A DNA stretch of 32,007 nt from F23-B02 sp946405205 (lineage in GTDB: Bacteria > Bacillota > Clostridia > Oscillospirales > Oscillospiraceae), in the NCBI GenBank assembly GCA_946405205.1, contig CAMJGL010000016.1, forward strand, positions 1 through 32,007, in the 5' to 3' direction. The position numbers and the translations under genes are program-made. Positions within the stretch are counted from its first letter, which is position 1; every line of letters begins with the position of its first letter. This document shows positions 13,604 to 21,280 of this stretch, in pieces. The notes beneath the pieces were generated by a model. The model saw only the letters and a list, made by a program, of their open reading frames with translations, was not told the origin of the DNA and did no database searches.

Positions 13604-14035
13604 TTACTTATACTTAAACAGCAGCATTCCGCCCGTCATGAGGGCGAGACCGACGTACTTTGACCAGCCGAAGGCGACCTTCTCGCTGCCCATGAGCCCG
13701 AAGGCGTCGATAACGGCGGCGATGAGGAGCTGAGAAATTAGGATGATGGAGATGGCGAGGGTGGTGCCGAGGCTTTTTATGCCCAGCATGACCGTCAGGG
13801 TTATCACGATGCCCAGCACGCCGCCCAGCCAGTACAGCTTGTTGACCTGACCCAGCGCCGTGAAGCTGCCCTGCCGCCAGAATATCAGCACGATAAGCGC
13901 CAGCGCAAAGGCGGTGCCCTGAACGAAGGCGTTTGCCTCCATGTTGCCTATCCCCTCGCCGAGGCGCGTGTTCATAACGCCCTGAACGCTCATCGCCATG
14001 CCGGCCACGATGCTGAATATGATTCCCCAAAGCAT
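13604..14035 (-). CDS. YdcZ (DUF606) family transporter of the DMT superfamily
   Basis: A 143-residue polytopic membrane protein with five hydrophobic helices, matching the half-size YdcZ/DUF606 family in the drug/metabolite transporter superfamily. Such proteins probably work as dimers; substrates are mostly unknown. The opening LWGIIFSIVAGMAMSVQGVMN, with NTRLGE directly after helix 1, and WLGGVLGIVITLTVMLGIKSLG are typical. AAGGTGG lies 8 bases before the ATG at 14035; the longer reading to 14380 runs through the neighbouring ACT gene on the other strand and is discarded. It is divergent from the ACT-domain gene. Confidence 0.88.
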   Translation of the reverse strand: MLWGIIFSIVAGMAMSVQGVMNTRLGEGIGNMEANAFVQGTAFALALIVLIFWRQGSFTALGQVNKLYWLGGVLGIVITLTVMLGIKSLGTTLAISIILISQLLIAAVIDAFGLMGSEKVAFGWSKYVGLALMTGGMLLFKYK

Positions 14036-14068
14036 AAGTATTCCACCTTCGTTTTTTGTACGCAAGTC

Positions 14069-14097
14069 TTGCCATGCCCGCAATATTGTGGTAGAAT
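14069..14097 (+). promoter_or_regulatory. Promoter of the ACT-domain gene
   Basis: TTGCCA (14069-14074), exactly 17 bp, then TAGAAT (14092-14097): a strong sigma-A-type match. It would start transcription near 14104, leaving a 40-base leader with the GGAGG site. Confidence 0.65.
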
Positions 14098-14146
14098 CCG
14101 TAATACGAGCACAAATGTAAGCCTGATGCAGACAGGAGGTTGTGAT

Positions 14147-14590
14147 ATGGCTGTCATAAAGCCCAAATATTATCTGGTAGAGGCGTCTGCGCTTCCCGAG
14201 GTCTTCGTGAAGGTCACGGAGGCGAAATCGCTTCTCGAAACGGGCGAGGCCCGCACCGTTGCCGAGGCGGTGGAGCGGGTCGACCTGAGCCGCAGCGCCT
14301 ATTACAAGTATAAGGACTCCATCGCGCCCTTCCGGGACATGAAGCGGGACACTATCATGACCTTCCATATCAAGCTGCATGACAAGCCCGGCACCCTTGC
14401 CTCGGTACTGTCTATTTTCACCGAATCCGGCGCAAATATACTCACAATAAACCAGTCCATACCGGCAAACGGGGTCGCGCTCGTCACGATATCCATAACG
14501 TCGGAGACCTTTGTTATCAGCACGGAGGAGCTTATGCTGCGGCTGTCCTCGGTCGCGGGAGTTGCCGAAGTGGAGCTTATGGCAGGCTGA
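14147..14590 (+). CDS. PheB-like ACT domain-containing protein (UPF0735)
   Basis: A 147-residue cytoplasmic protein. The N-terminal part (about 1-65) contains KYYLVEASALPEVFVKVTEA and LSRSAYYKYKDSIAPF, a helix-turn-helix-like segment. The C-terminal part (about 70-147) is an ACT domain, an amino-acid-binding regulatory module: FHIKLHDKPGTLASVLSIF, GANILTINQSIP, then VALVTISI. The family (UPF0735, called PheB in Bacillus) is usually found beside genes of the aspartate or aromatic amino acid pathways, and its role is regulatory by inference. GGAGG lies 7 bases before ATG 14147. It is followed by the aspartate kinase gene, with a terminator hairpin between. Confidence 0.88.
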   Translation: MAVIKPKYYLVEASALPEVFVKVTEAKSLLETGEARTVAEAVERVDLSRSAYYKYKDSIAPFRDMKRDTIMTFHIKLHDKPGTLASVLSIFTESGANILTINQSIPANGVALVTISITSETFVISTEELMLRLSSVAGVAEVELMAG

Positions 14591-14608
14591 GGGTCAAGTG
14601 AATAATAT

Positions 14609-14640
14609 GAAGTAGGGTAATGTACCCTACTTCTTTTTTA
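14609..14640 (+). terminator. Intrinsic terminator between the ACT gene and aspartate kinase
   Basis: A perfect 11-bp stem (14609-14619 with 14623-14633, GAAGTAGGGTA) around an ATG loop is followed directly by six T's. The aspartate kinase ribosome binding site (GGGTGA, 14643-14648) begins 3 bases further on. There is no room for a separate promoter after it, so the downstream gene depends on read-through or on regulated termination. Confidence 0.85.
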
Positions 14641-14654
14641 TTGGGTGATAAACC

Positions 14655-15614
14655 ATGTTGACTGTTCAGAAATTCGGCGGCAGCTCGGTGGCGGATGCCG
14701 AAAAAATAAAAAGAGCCGCCGGGATAATAGCCGCCTGCGCCGGGGAGGGCGGAGCCGTGGTCGTTGTGCTCTCGGCGCGGGGAAACACGACGGATGAGCT
14801 GATAAGCAACGCCGCGGAGATAAGCACCGATCCCCCGCGAAGAGAGCTTGACGCGCTTTTGTGCACCGGAGAGCTGAGCTCTGCCGCGCTCATGGCGATG
14901 CAGCTTTCACGGATGGGCCTCGACTGCGTATCGCTGTCCGGGCGGCAGGCGGGCATACACACCGACGCAAACCACGGAGAGGCGAGGATAACAAACATAA
15001 ACACCTGCCGCATCATGCGTGAGCTCGGAGCGGGGAGGATAGTTATCGTCGCGGGCTTCCAGGGCGTCAGCGAGAACGACGATATAACGACGCTCGGCCG
15101 CGGCGGCTCGGACACGACGGCGGTTGCGCTCGCGGCGGCGCTCGAAGCCGACCGCTGCGAGATATACTCAGACGTTGACGGCATCTACACGGCCGACCCG
15201 AGGCTCGTTGCGGGGGCCAGAAAAATGGATGTGATAGACTATGAGGATATGCTCAGGCTGGCTCTGGGCGGCTCTCAGGTGCTTCATTCCCGAAGCGTGG
15301 CGGCGGCGATAAATAACGGGGTGGAGGTATGGCTGCTCTCGAGCTATGTCAAAGCGCCCGGAACGCTCATGACGCATCTTGCCGAAAGGCCCGATATCTG
15401 CGGCGTCACCCGCGATAAAAGGCTCAACAAGATAAGCATCGTCGGCAGGGCGGTAAGCCGCGGCACGCTTGCCGAGGCGATAGCGTTGCTCAGCCAGCGC
15501 GATATCCTGACGCTGTCGGCGGAGGCCTGCGAGGGAGTATGCGCTCTCACGGTCGAGCCGGATCAGGTCCTGCCCGCGATGGAGCTCATCCACGGGCATT
15601 TCTTCCCCTCGTAA
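14655..15614 (+). CDS. Aspartate kinase with shortened regulatory domain
   Basis: A 319-residue aspartokinase, which makes L-aspartyl-4-phosphate from aspartate and ATP, the first step to lysine, threonine and methionine. Kinase motifs are intact: KFGGSSV (6-12), the LCTGELSSAAL block (69-79), TTLGRGGSDTTA (145-156) and YSDVDGIYTADPR (171-183). The usual monofunctional enzyme has about 400 residues with two C-terminal ACT domains. Here only about 65 residues follow the kinase domain (about 252-319), enough for one ACT-like unit. Feedback control may therefore be reduced, or supplied by the ACT protein encoded just upstream. The ATG at 14655 has GGGTGA 6 bases before it. Confidence 0.92.
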   Translation: MLTVQKFGGSSVADAEKIKRAAGIIAACAGEGGAVVVVLSARGNTTDELISNAAEISTDPPRRELDALLCTGELSSAALMAMQLSRMGLDCVSLSGRQAGIHTDANHGEARITNINTCRIMRELGAGRIVIVAGFQGVSENDDITTLGRGGSDTTAVALAAALEADRCEIYSDVDGIYTADPRLVAGARKMDVIDYEDMLRLALGGSQVLHSRSVAAAINNGVEVWLLSSYVKAPGTLMTHLAERPDICGVTRDKRLNKISIVGRAVSRGTLAEAIALLSQRDILTLSAEACEGVCALTVEPDQVLPAMELIHGHFFPS

Positions 15615-15628
15615 TGCCGCAAATATGA

Positions 15629-15660
15629 AAAAGGCAGAGGCCGAAGCCTCTGCCTTTTAA
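15629..15660. terminator. Bidirectional terminator, aspartate kinase / putP
   Basis: A perfect 13-bp stem (15629-15641 with 15646-15658) with a CGAA loop is flanked by A's on the left and T's on the right, so it works as a terminator in both directions between the convergent genes. Confidence 0.85.
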
Positions 15661-15679
15661 GCGTTTATAAGATTTGTGC

Positions 15680-17206
15680 TTACTTGCCGACGGCCTCGAA
15701 CTCGGCGACTATCTCCGCCTCGGGCGCCTTGGTCAGCAGAGACACGGCGACGATGAACACGCAGGAGATAACGAACGCGGGGAGCAGCTCGTATATCGCG
15801 AGCACGCCGCCCATGGGAGCGATGGCGTACTTCCAGATGAACACCATTGCCGCGCCGGAGACCATACCGGCGATGGCGCCCCACTTGTTGCAGCGCTTCC
15901 AGAACAGGCCGAAGAGCATTACGGGGCCGAAGGTCGCGCCGAAGCCCGCCCATGCGAAGGAGACGATGCGGAAAACGGAGCTGTTGGGGTCAAGTGCGAA
16001 CAGGAAGCCCAGAACAGCCACGCAGATAACGGTGACGCGGGCGACGATTATGCTCTTTTTCTCGCTGAGCTTTATTCCGAGCACGTCGTTAATGATGTTG
16101 TGGGCAATGCCGGAGGCGGCGGCCAGAAGCTGAACGTCGGCGGTGGACATGGTGGCCGACAGGATGCCCGCGAGTATCACGCCGGCGAGTATGGCCAGAA
16201 GCACGCCCTTGCTGCCCAGCAGAGACGCAATGCTGACGATGAGCGACTCGGCCGAGGAGCTGGAGTCAAACATCGCGATCGAACCGCTGCTTGCCATGGC
16301 AAAGCCGATGATTCCGATGAGGACCGCAACGGCAAGGGAGATGACGACCCATGCGGTACCGACGCGGCGGCTGACCTTGATCTTGTTTTCATCCTCGGCT
16401 GCCATGAAGTGGATAAGAACGTGGGGCATTCCGAAATAGCCCAGCGCCCATGCCAGCAGGGAGAATACGGTGAGCGTGCTGTAGCTTGTGGCCTCGGCGC
16501 TCTGTATGTTGGTGCTGGCGGTCAGGCTCAGATAGCCGGGGATCTCCCTGGCGTTGGCGAAGACGTTGTCCCAGCCGCCTGCCGCGCTGACGCCGAATAT
16601 CATAACGACGACGAGGGCGAAGATCATGATGAGGCTCTGGATGAAGCTGGTGACGGAGGCCGCCTTGAAGCCGCCGCAGGTGGTGTAGGCCACGATGACG
16701 ATGGCGCTTATGAGCATCGCGGGAACATAGCTTGCGCCGAACAGAGTGCCGAAGAGCTTGCCGCAGGCGGCAAAGCCGGAGGCGGTGTAGGGCACATAAA
16801 AAACGATGATAAGTATCGCGCCGATGGTCTCGATGATCTTGGTGTTGTCACGGAAGCGCTTGGACACGAAATCGGGAATGGTCAGTGCGCCCACCTTGAC
16901 CGAGTAGCGGCGCAGGCGCTTTGCGACGAACAGCCAGTTGAGGTACGTACCCAGAGCAAGGCCGATGGCGGTCCAGGTAGCCTCGGCGATGCCGCAGAAG
17001 AAGGCAAGGCCGGGAACGCCCATGAGCAGCCATGCGCTCATGTCGGAGGCCTCGGTGCTCAGAGCGGTGACATAGGGGCCCAGCTTTCTTCCGCCGAGAT
17101 AAAACTCGCTGGAGTTTGTCTGTCCCCGGGAATACGCAACGCCGATCGCCAGCATACCGAGAAGGTAGACCGCGATAGCTATCAGCATGATAGTTGTTGA
17201 ACTCAT
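15680..17206 (-). CDS. putP: Sodium/proline symporter
   Basis: A 508-residue sodium:solute symporter (SSS family) with about 13 transmembrane helices, best matching PutP, the Na+-coupled proline importer. Typical features are SSEFYLGGRKLGPYVTALST after helix 1, ASDMSAWLLMGVPG in helix 2 (sodium and proline site region), TIPDFVSKRFRD in the cytoplasmic loop, and FAWAGFGATFGPVMLFGLFWKR. GAGGAGA precedes ATG 17206, which replaces a longer start at 17281. It is divergent from a LysR-type regulator that probably controls it. Proline specificity is by family resemblance. Confidence 0.92.
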   Translation of the reverse strand: MSSTTIMLIAIAVYLLGMLAIGVAYSRGQTNSSEFYLGGRKLGPYVTALSTEASDMSAWLLMGVPGLAFFCGIAEATWTAIGLALGTYLNWLFVAKRLRRYSVKVGALTIPDFVSKRFRDNTKIIETIGAILIIVFYVPYTASGFAACGKLFGTLFGASYVPAMLISAIVIVAYTTCGGFKAASVTSFIQSLIMIFALVVVMIFGVSAAGGWDNVFANAREIPGYLSLTASTNIQSAEATSYSTLTVFSLLAWALGYFGMPHVLIHFMAAEDENKIKVSRRVGTAWVVISLAVAVLIGIIGFAMASSGSIAMFDSSSSAESLIVSIASLLGSKGVLLAILAGVILAGILSATMSTADVQLLAAASGIAHNIINDVLGIKLSEKKSIIVARVTVICVAVLGFLFALDPNSSVFRIVSFAWAGFGATFGPVMLFGLFWKRCNKWGAIAGMVSGAAMVFIWKYAIAPMGGVLAIYELLPAFVISCVFIVAVSLLTKAPEAEIVAEFEAVGK

Positions 17207-17246
17207 AATTATTTCTCCTCTTCTTCTCTCATTTAAAACAAGATGA

Positions 17247-17275
17247 ATTATAAAGGCGAAAAACCGCCGCCGCAA
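17247..17275 (-). promoter_or_regulatory. Promoter of putP
   Basis: On the minus strand, TTGCGG (17275-17270), 17 bp and a perfect TATAAT (17252-17247). It sits about 40 bp before the putP start codon. Confidence 0.5.
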
Positions 17276-17340
17276 GAGCAAAAAACCGCCTTTTTGCTTG
17301 AAATTTCAGAAAAATCGTGTATATTATTATTAACCCTAAT

Positions 17341-17365
17341 ATATTTCATATTAACATGAATATTT
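17341..17365. promoter_or_regulatory. Candidate LysR operator in the putP-LysR divergent region
   Basis: An AT-rich dyad, TTCAT (17345-17349) - ATTAAC - ATGAA (17356-17360), lies 36 bp before the regulator gene and about 140 bp before putP, followed by another TTCAT at 17366-17370. LysR-type proteins bind interrupted AT-rich dyads in divergent regions. The exact site is inferred. Confidence 0.4.
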
Positions 17366-17396
17366 TTCATATATACCGAAAAGGAGGGGCGGCGCG

Positions 17397-18266
17397 ATGA
17401 TATCGAAATACGAAACGCTTGCTAAGGTGGTGGAGCTCGGCAGCCTGACGAGGGCGGCGGAGGCGCTCGGCTGCACGCAGTCGGCGGTAAGCCACGCTAT
17501 AAACGGTCTGGAAAAGGAGTTCGGATTCGCGGTGCTCACGCGCTCGCGTGCGGGTGTGCATCTGACTGCCGACGGCGAGAGGATCATGCCGTCGATAAGG
17601 GGTATGCTCAACTACGAGGAGCAGCTCAAGCAGACCGTGTCCGCTATACGCGGCCTTGACTTCGGCACCGTGCGCATCGGCGCCTTCACCTCCGTCGCCG
17701 TCCACTGGCTGCCGGGCGTCATCAAGGAGTTCCAAAGGGACTACCCAAACGTGGATATAAAGCTTCTAAACGGCGACTATCACGACGTTGAGCAGTGGAT
17801 AATGGAGGGCAGCGTGGATCTGGGCTTCGTGAACGTTCCGGCGGGCCTGGGCTGCGAGTGCGTGCCGCTGATGGAGGACAGGCTGCTGGCCATACTGCCG
17901 AAGGACCACAAGTTTGCCTCATATCCTAAGTTCCCGCTCGTCGAGTGCGAGACCGAGGCCTTCATCACGCTGCTCGAGACCTCGAACCACGACGCGAACA
18001 AGGCGCTGTCGGCCGCGGGGATAAAGCCCAACATCCGCTTCTCGACCAAGGATGACTACGCCATCATAGCAATGGTCGAGCAGGGGCTGGGCATATCCAT
18101 CATGCCGGAGCTGCTGCTCAAGGGCCGGCACGACAATGTCGCGATAAAGGAGCTCGTGCCGCCGTCGAAGCGCATCATCGGCCTCGCCATTCCCGAGACC
18201 AGCAAGGCAAGCCCCGCCACCCGCAAATTCGCAGACTATATCATAAAATGGGTGACCGAGCACTGA
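17397..18266 (+). CDS. LysR-family transcriptional regulator
   Basis: A 289-residue LysR-type regulator. The winged helix-turn-helix is at 1-60 (SLTRAAEALGCTQSAVSHAI is the HTH core), a linker helix at 60-85, and a periplasmic-binding-protein-like effector domain at about 90-285 (GTVRIGAFTSVAVHWLPGVI, DLGFVNVP, MVEQGLGISIMPELLL). GGAGGGG lies about 7 bases before the ATG. Divergent placement next to putP suggests it regulates that transporter in response to a small molecule, perhaps an amino acid. The usual autorepression would also fit the dyad in the shared region. Confidence 0.92.
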   Translation: MISKYETLAKVVELGSLTRAAEALGCTQSAVSHAINGLEKEFGFAVLTRSRAGVHLTADGERIMPSIRGMLNYEEQLKQTVSAIRGLDFGTVRIGAFTSVAVHWLPGVIKEFQRDYPNVDIKLLNGDYHDVEQWIMEGSVDLGFVNVPAGLGCECVPLMEDRLLAILPKDHKFASYPKFPLVECETEAFITLLETSNHDANKALSAAGIKPNIRFSTKDDYAIIAMVEQGLGISIMPELLLKGRHDNVAIKELVPPSKRIIGLAIPETSKASPATRKFADYIIKWVTEH

Positions 18267-18329
18267 TGCGCGTGGGATTTCGGAAAATGCCGCGTATTAT
18301 ATGGCAGAAGCAGAAAATGAGGTGATGAG

Positions 18330-18872
18330 GTGCATGAATCAGAGCTGATCGGGCTGATAAAGCGGCGTGACGAGAAGGGCGCCGCGCTTCTCCTGCGGCA
18401 CTATGCTCCCCTTATGCGCTATATCATCGCGCCTATCCTGCAAAACGAGCAGGACAGGGAGGAGTGCGTTTCCGAGGCGGCGATGCGCGTCTGGGACAGG
18501 ATAGAGCAGTTTGACCCGTCCCGGGGGAGCTGGAACGCGTGGCTGACCGCGCTGACGCGCAACGCGGCTCTCGACAAGGCGCGGAAAAACAAGTGCGTTG
18601 TCCCGTCGGAGGATGTTCCGAACGAGGCGCCCTCGTCGGAGCCGACGCCGGAGGAGCTTATCGTGAAAAAAGAGCGCGAGGCCGCCGTCAGGGAGGCCCT
18701 TGGCAGGCTTTCCGTGCAGGAGAGGGCTCTTTTTTACAGAAAATATTATTACCTGCAGTCCACGGCGCAGATAGCGTCCGAGCTCGGCATGACCGAGCGG
18801 GCCGTGGAGGGCAGGCTGTACCGCCTGAAAAAGCGGCTCAGAAAAACGCTGGGAGGTGAGGAGCATGAGTGA
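18330..18872 (+). CDS. ECF-like sigma-70 family RNA polymerase sigma factor
   Basis: A 180-residue sigma factor with only regions 2 and 4. Region 2 (about 20-90) includes EECVSEAAMRVWDRIEQFDP and SWNAWLTALTRNAALDKARK. Region 4 (about 120-172) includes LGRLSVQERALFYRKYYY and a helix-turn-helix in STAQIASELGMTERAVEGRLYRLKKRL. The linker is acidic and proline-rich. It begins with GTG (the only in-frame option after an upstream stop), preceded by GAGGTGA. Its end overlaps the next gene by 8 bp, marking it as half of a sigma/membrane-partner pair. The signal and regulon are unknown. Confidence 0.92.
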   Translation: MHESELIGLIKRRDEKGAALLLRHYAPLMRYIIAPILQNEQDREECVSEAAMRVWDRIEQFDPSRGSWNAWLTALTRNAALDKARKNKCVVPSEDVPNEAPSSEPTPEELIVKKEREAAVREALGRLSVQERALFYRKYYYLQSTAQIASELGMTERAVEGRLYRLKKRLRKTLGGEEHE

Positions 18873-20382
18873 GCGCGATTGGGAGCTCATGAAGGACGCG
18901 GAGCTGGATCTCGCTCTCAAAAACAGCATTCCCGAGCTTCCCCCCGACGATATAGTTATGGAAGTCACGCCGTGGCGAAAGGCCATGAACCGAAGCCTGG
19001 CGGGACTTGCGCTGACGACGATAATGCTGAACTTCCTCGGGCTGAACTATATTCTGCCCGCCGTGGGCGTGATCATGATGCTGCTCGGCTTCAGGGCCCT
19101 GCGCGGTGAAAACGGCTGGTTTAAGGGCTGCTGGATTATAAGCTCCGTCCGGGCGGTGTGTATATTCGCGTCGCTTATCCTGAATGCGACCATATATCAG
19201 GAAGCCGTGTACGCTTCACGGCTGTCGGATGTTTTTATTGCTGTGAATGTGGCGATGGTATTTCTTATGCTCTTCTTACTTTGGAAGGGCTTCAGAGCCG
19301 TTCAGATAAAGGCGGGGCTCCCCGCCCACGCGGGCGGCGCCGGTGCAATGATAGTCTGGTACGCGCTCGTGTGCCTGCTCGCCGCGGAGCAGTATACCGG
19401 CTGGATTATCCTCATCGCCCTTATCATTGCCTATGTGCTCATCATTCGCAGCCTGTTTAAGCTCTCAGGGGAGCTGGACGAGGCGGGCTACGCGATTTGC
19501 CCCGCCGCCGTGCGCGTATCCGACCGGACGCTGGTCATCGCCCTGCTTGCGGCCGTGGCCGCGGGGATAGTCTGCGGCAAGCTGCTGTTCAACAGCTATC
19601 CGATGCAGTGGCAGCCCATGGAGGTCTCCGGCGATACTCAGACGGCGGAGATAAAAGCCGAGCTTAGCGGCCTCGGCTTCCCCGTGGATATCCTGAACGA
19701 TCTGACCGACGAGGATATCATGGCCTGCGAGGGCGCTGCGCGGGTGGTCGTCGAGACAAATTTCTATTCGGCTGACGAAGGTCGCACGGTCGTGAGTGTA
19801 AGAGACGGCGTGATCTATAATTACACGGTCTACGACGATAACCTGCGCATTACGGGAATCGCAGTGGAGCTCGACGGCGGGCGGTGGAAGATATTCCACC
19901 ACTTCAGGTGGATCAGCGACCCCGGGGCCTGCGGAACGGAATCCCTGCAGCTCTGGCCGGCTTACCGACAGTGTCAGGAGGGCTGGTCTCCTGTCGGAGA
20001 CGTAAGCGGCAGGCTTTTGTGCGAAACGGACGGGCAGACGCATACAGCGCCGTACTATTCGCTGGGCATAGAGACCTATGACTACGACAGCATGTTCTGG
20101 GGCGCGGAAACCGTAACGGATGTTTTCGCCGCCTTCTCGCTCCCGCGCGGCGGGGAAAACTGCCGCGGCTATGTGACGTATGATATGGCGGAGCTTCAGG
20201 ACGGCTGGATGATAAATTCGTGGATAAACTATACGCATCAGCGAAGCTGGTTTTTGTATCCCGCCATGACGGCACAGGAGTACAGAAAAAGCGGAAGCTG
20301 GAATCTCGACGGAAGCTTCATTCTTATCCAGGACGCCCTGCAGTTTTTCCCGGACGATGAGGGCATTGAAATGCCCGGATGA
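18865..20382 (+). CDS. Seven-helix membrane protein, probable regulator of the adjacent sigma factor
   Basis: A 505-residue protein. The N-terminal 40 residues are cytoplasmic (RDWELMKDAELDLALKNSIP, then PPDDIVMEVTPWRKAM). Seven hydrophobic helices follow at about 44-62, 63-78, 90-108, 123-141, 160-176, 180-196 and 222-242, then a soluble domain of about 260 residues, predicted outside the cell. The gene overlaps the sigma gene by 8 bp and has GGGAGG 9 bases before ATG 18865, so the two are translationally coupled. By position it is an anti-sigma or sensor protein, with the short N-terminus as the sigma-binding part. I see no ASD/ZAS zinc motif or RsgI domain, so the assignment is from context only. 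Confidence 0.78.
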   Translation: MSERDWELMKDAELDLALKNSIPELPPDDIVMEVTPWRKAMNRSLAGLALTTIMLNFLGLNYILPAVGVIMMLLGFRALRGENGWFKGCWIISSVRAVCIFASLILNATIYQEAVYASRLSDVFIAVNVAMVFLMLFLLWKGFRAVQIKAGLPAHAGGAGAMIVWYALVCLLAAEQYTGWIILIALIIAYVLIIRSLFKLSGELDEAGYAICPAAVRVSDRTLVIALLAAVAAGIVCGKLLFNSYPMQWQPMEVSGDTQTAEIKAELSGLGFPVDILNDLTDEDIMACEGAARVVVETNFYSADEGRTVVSVRDGVIYNYTVYDDNLRITGIAVELDGGRWKIFHHFRWISDPGACGTESLQLWPAYRQCQEGWSPVGDVSGRLLCETDGQTHTAPYYSLGIETYDYDSMFWGAETVTDVFAAFSLPRGGENCRGYVTYDMAELQDGWMINSWINYTHQRSWFLYPAMTAQEYRKSGSWNLDGSFILIQDALQFFPDDEGIEMPG

Positions 20383-20386
20383 TCGA

Positions 20387-20420
20387 ATAAAAAATGACCG
20401 CGGATGCGGTCATTTTTTAT
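20387..20420. terminator. Bidirectional terminator, sigma partner / polysaccharide cluster
   Basis: A perfect 13-bp stem (20389-20401 with 20406-20418) with a GGAT loop has A's on the left and T's on the right, so it stops transcription both ways. The stop codon of the converging phosphoesterase gene lies within it. Confidence 0.85.
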
Positions 20421-21280
20421 TTCATATCTATCACGCATATCTCGGGACGGTTGAAAATGCGTGGGATGGGGCCGTAGCCGGCAAGACCGGAGGTGATGAT
20501 AAGCTTCAGCCTGCCGTCAACGGTGAAAAAGCCCTGATCGTATTTCGGAAACAGCCCCTGCGTCGGGGCAACAAGACCGCCGATGAGCGGCAGACGCACG
20601 ACGCCGCCGTGGGTGTGGCCGCTGATGTAAAGGTCCGCGTTCCAGTTTTTCCGCGCACTGTCGGCTATCATGTTCTCGGGCATGTGCATCAGGACTATCG
20701 CCGGAACGTCGGTCGAGCCTATCTCCTCCTGCATGGCGTAATCGGGAGGGTCATTCTTCTGCTCCTCGCTCCACTCATACCTGTAATAGTGCCCCATCGT
20801 GCCGCCTATGCGGACGGTGTTCCCGCCGAGCTGAGTCTCGACATATTCGTCCAGCAGCACGGTGACGCCCGTGGCCGAAACGCGCCCGAGCAGTCCGCTG
20901 TCGCGGTCTGCTATGTAATCGCTCTCGTGGTTGCCGGGGGAGTAGTATACCGGCGCGATCTCCTGCAGCTTTACGAGCAGCTCCAGAAATTGCAGAATAT
21001 CCTCCTCGTCGGCGCTGCGGTTTATCATGTCGCCCACTGCGAACACCGCATCCGGGTGCTGCGCGGCGATAAGCGCGAGCAGGGTGCTGTTATCCTCGCC
21101 GTATTCCTTTGAGTGCAGGTCGGATATCACGACGACCCTCGCGGGGCTCGTCAGCCCGTCGATGCCGACGTCATACTCCGTGACCTTGAGCTCCCTTGAG
21201 CATACGACGGCGGAGACCGCGGAAGCCAGAACGGCGGCGAGAAGCACGCCCAAAACGATTTTTAAAAGCATCTTTTTCAT
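20417..21280 (-). CDS. Membrane-anchored metallophosphoesterase (YkuE-like)
   Basis: A 287-residue calcineurin-like phosphoesterase with one N-terminal transmembrane helix (about 5-27) and an extracytoplasmic catalytic domain. All metal-ligand motifs are present: ISDLHS (52-57), GDMIN (83-87), GNHES, VLMHMPEN and SGHTHGG. Homologues with this layout (YkuE type) are thought to act on phospholipid or wall-related phosphate esters; the substrate here is unknown. Its ATG overlaps the stop of the nucleotidyltransferase gene by 4 bp, so it is the last gene of the polysaccharide run, but a surface-glycan role is only inferred. Confidence 0.9.
   Translation of the reverse strand: MKKMLLKIVLGVLLAAVLASAVSAVVCSRELKVTEYDVGIDGLTSPARVVVISDLHSKEYGEDNSTLLALIAAQHPDAVFAVGDMINRSADEEDILQFLELLVKLQEIAPVYYSPGNHESDYIADRDSGLLGRVSATGVTVLLDEYVETQLGGNTVRIGGTMGHYYRYEWSEEQKNDPPDYAMQEEIGSTDVPAIVLMHMPENMIADSARKNWNADLYISGHTHGGVVRLPLIGGLVAPTQGLFPKYDQGFFTVDGRLKLIITSGLAGYGPIPRIFNRPEICVIDMK

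Noticed and set aside
15674..17200. 508-residue plus-strand open frame opposite putP
   Set aside because: An Asp/Gly/His/Glu-rich shadow of transmembrane codons on the opposite strand; putP has intact motifs, promoter and terminator.
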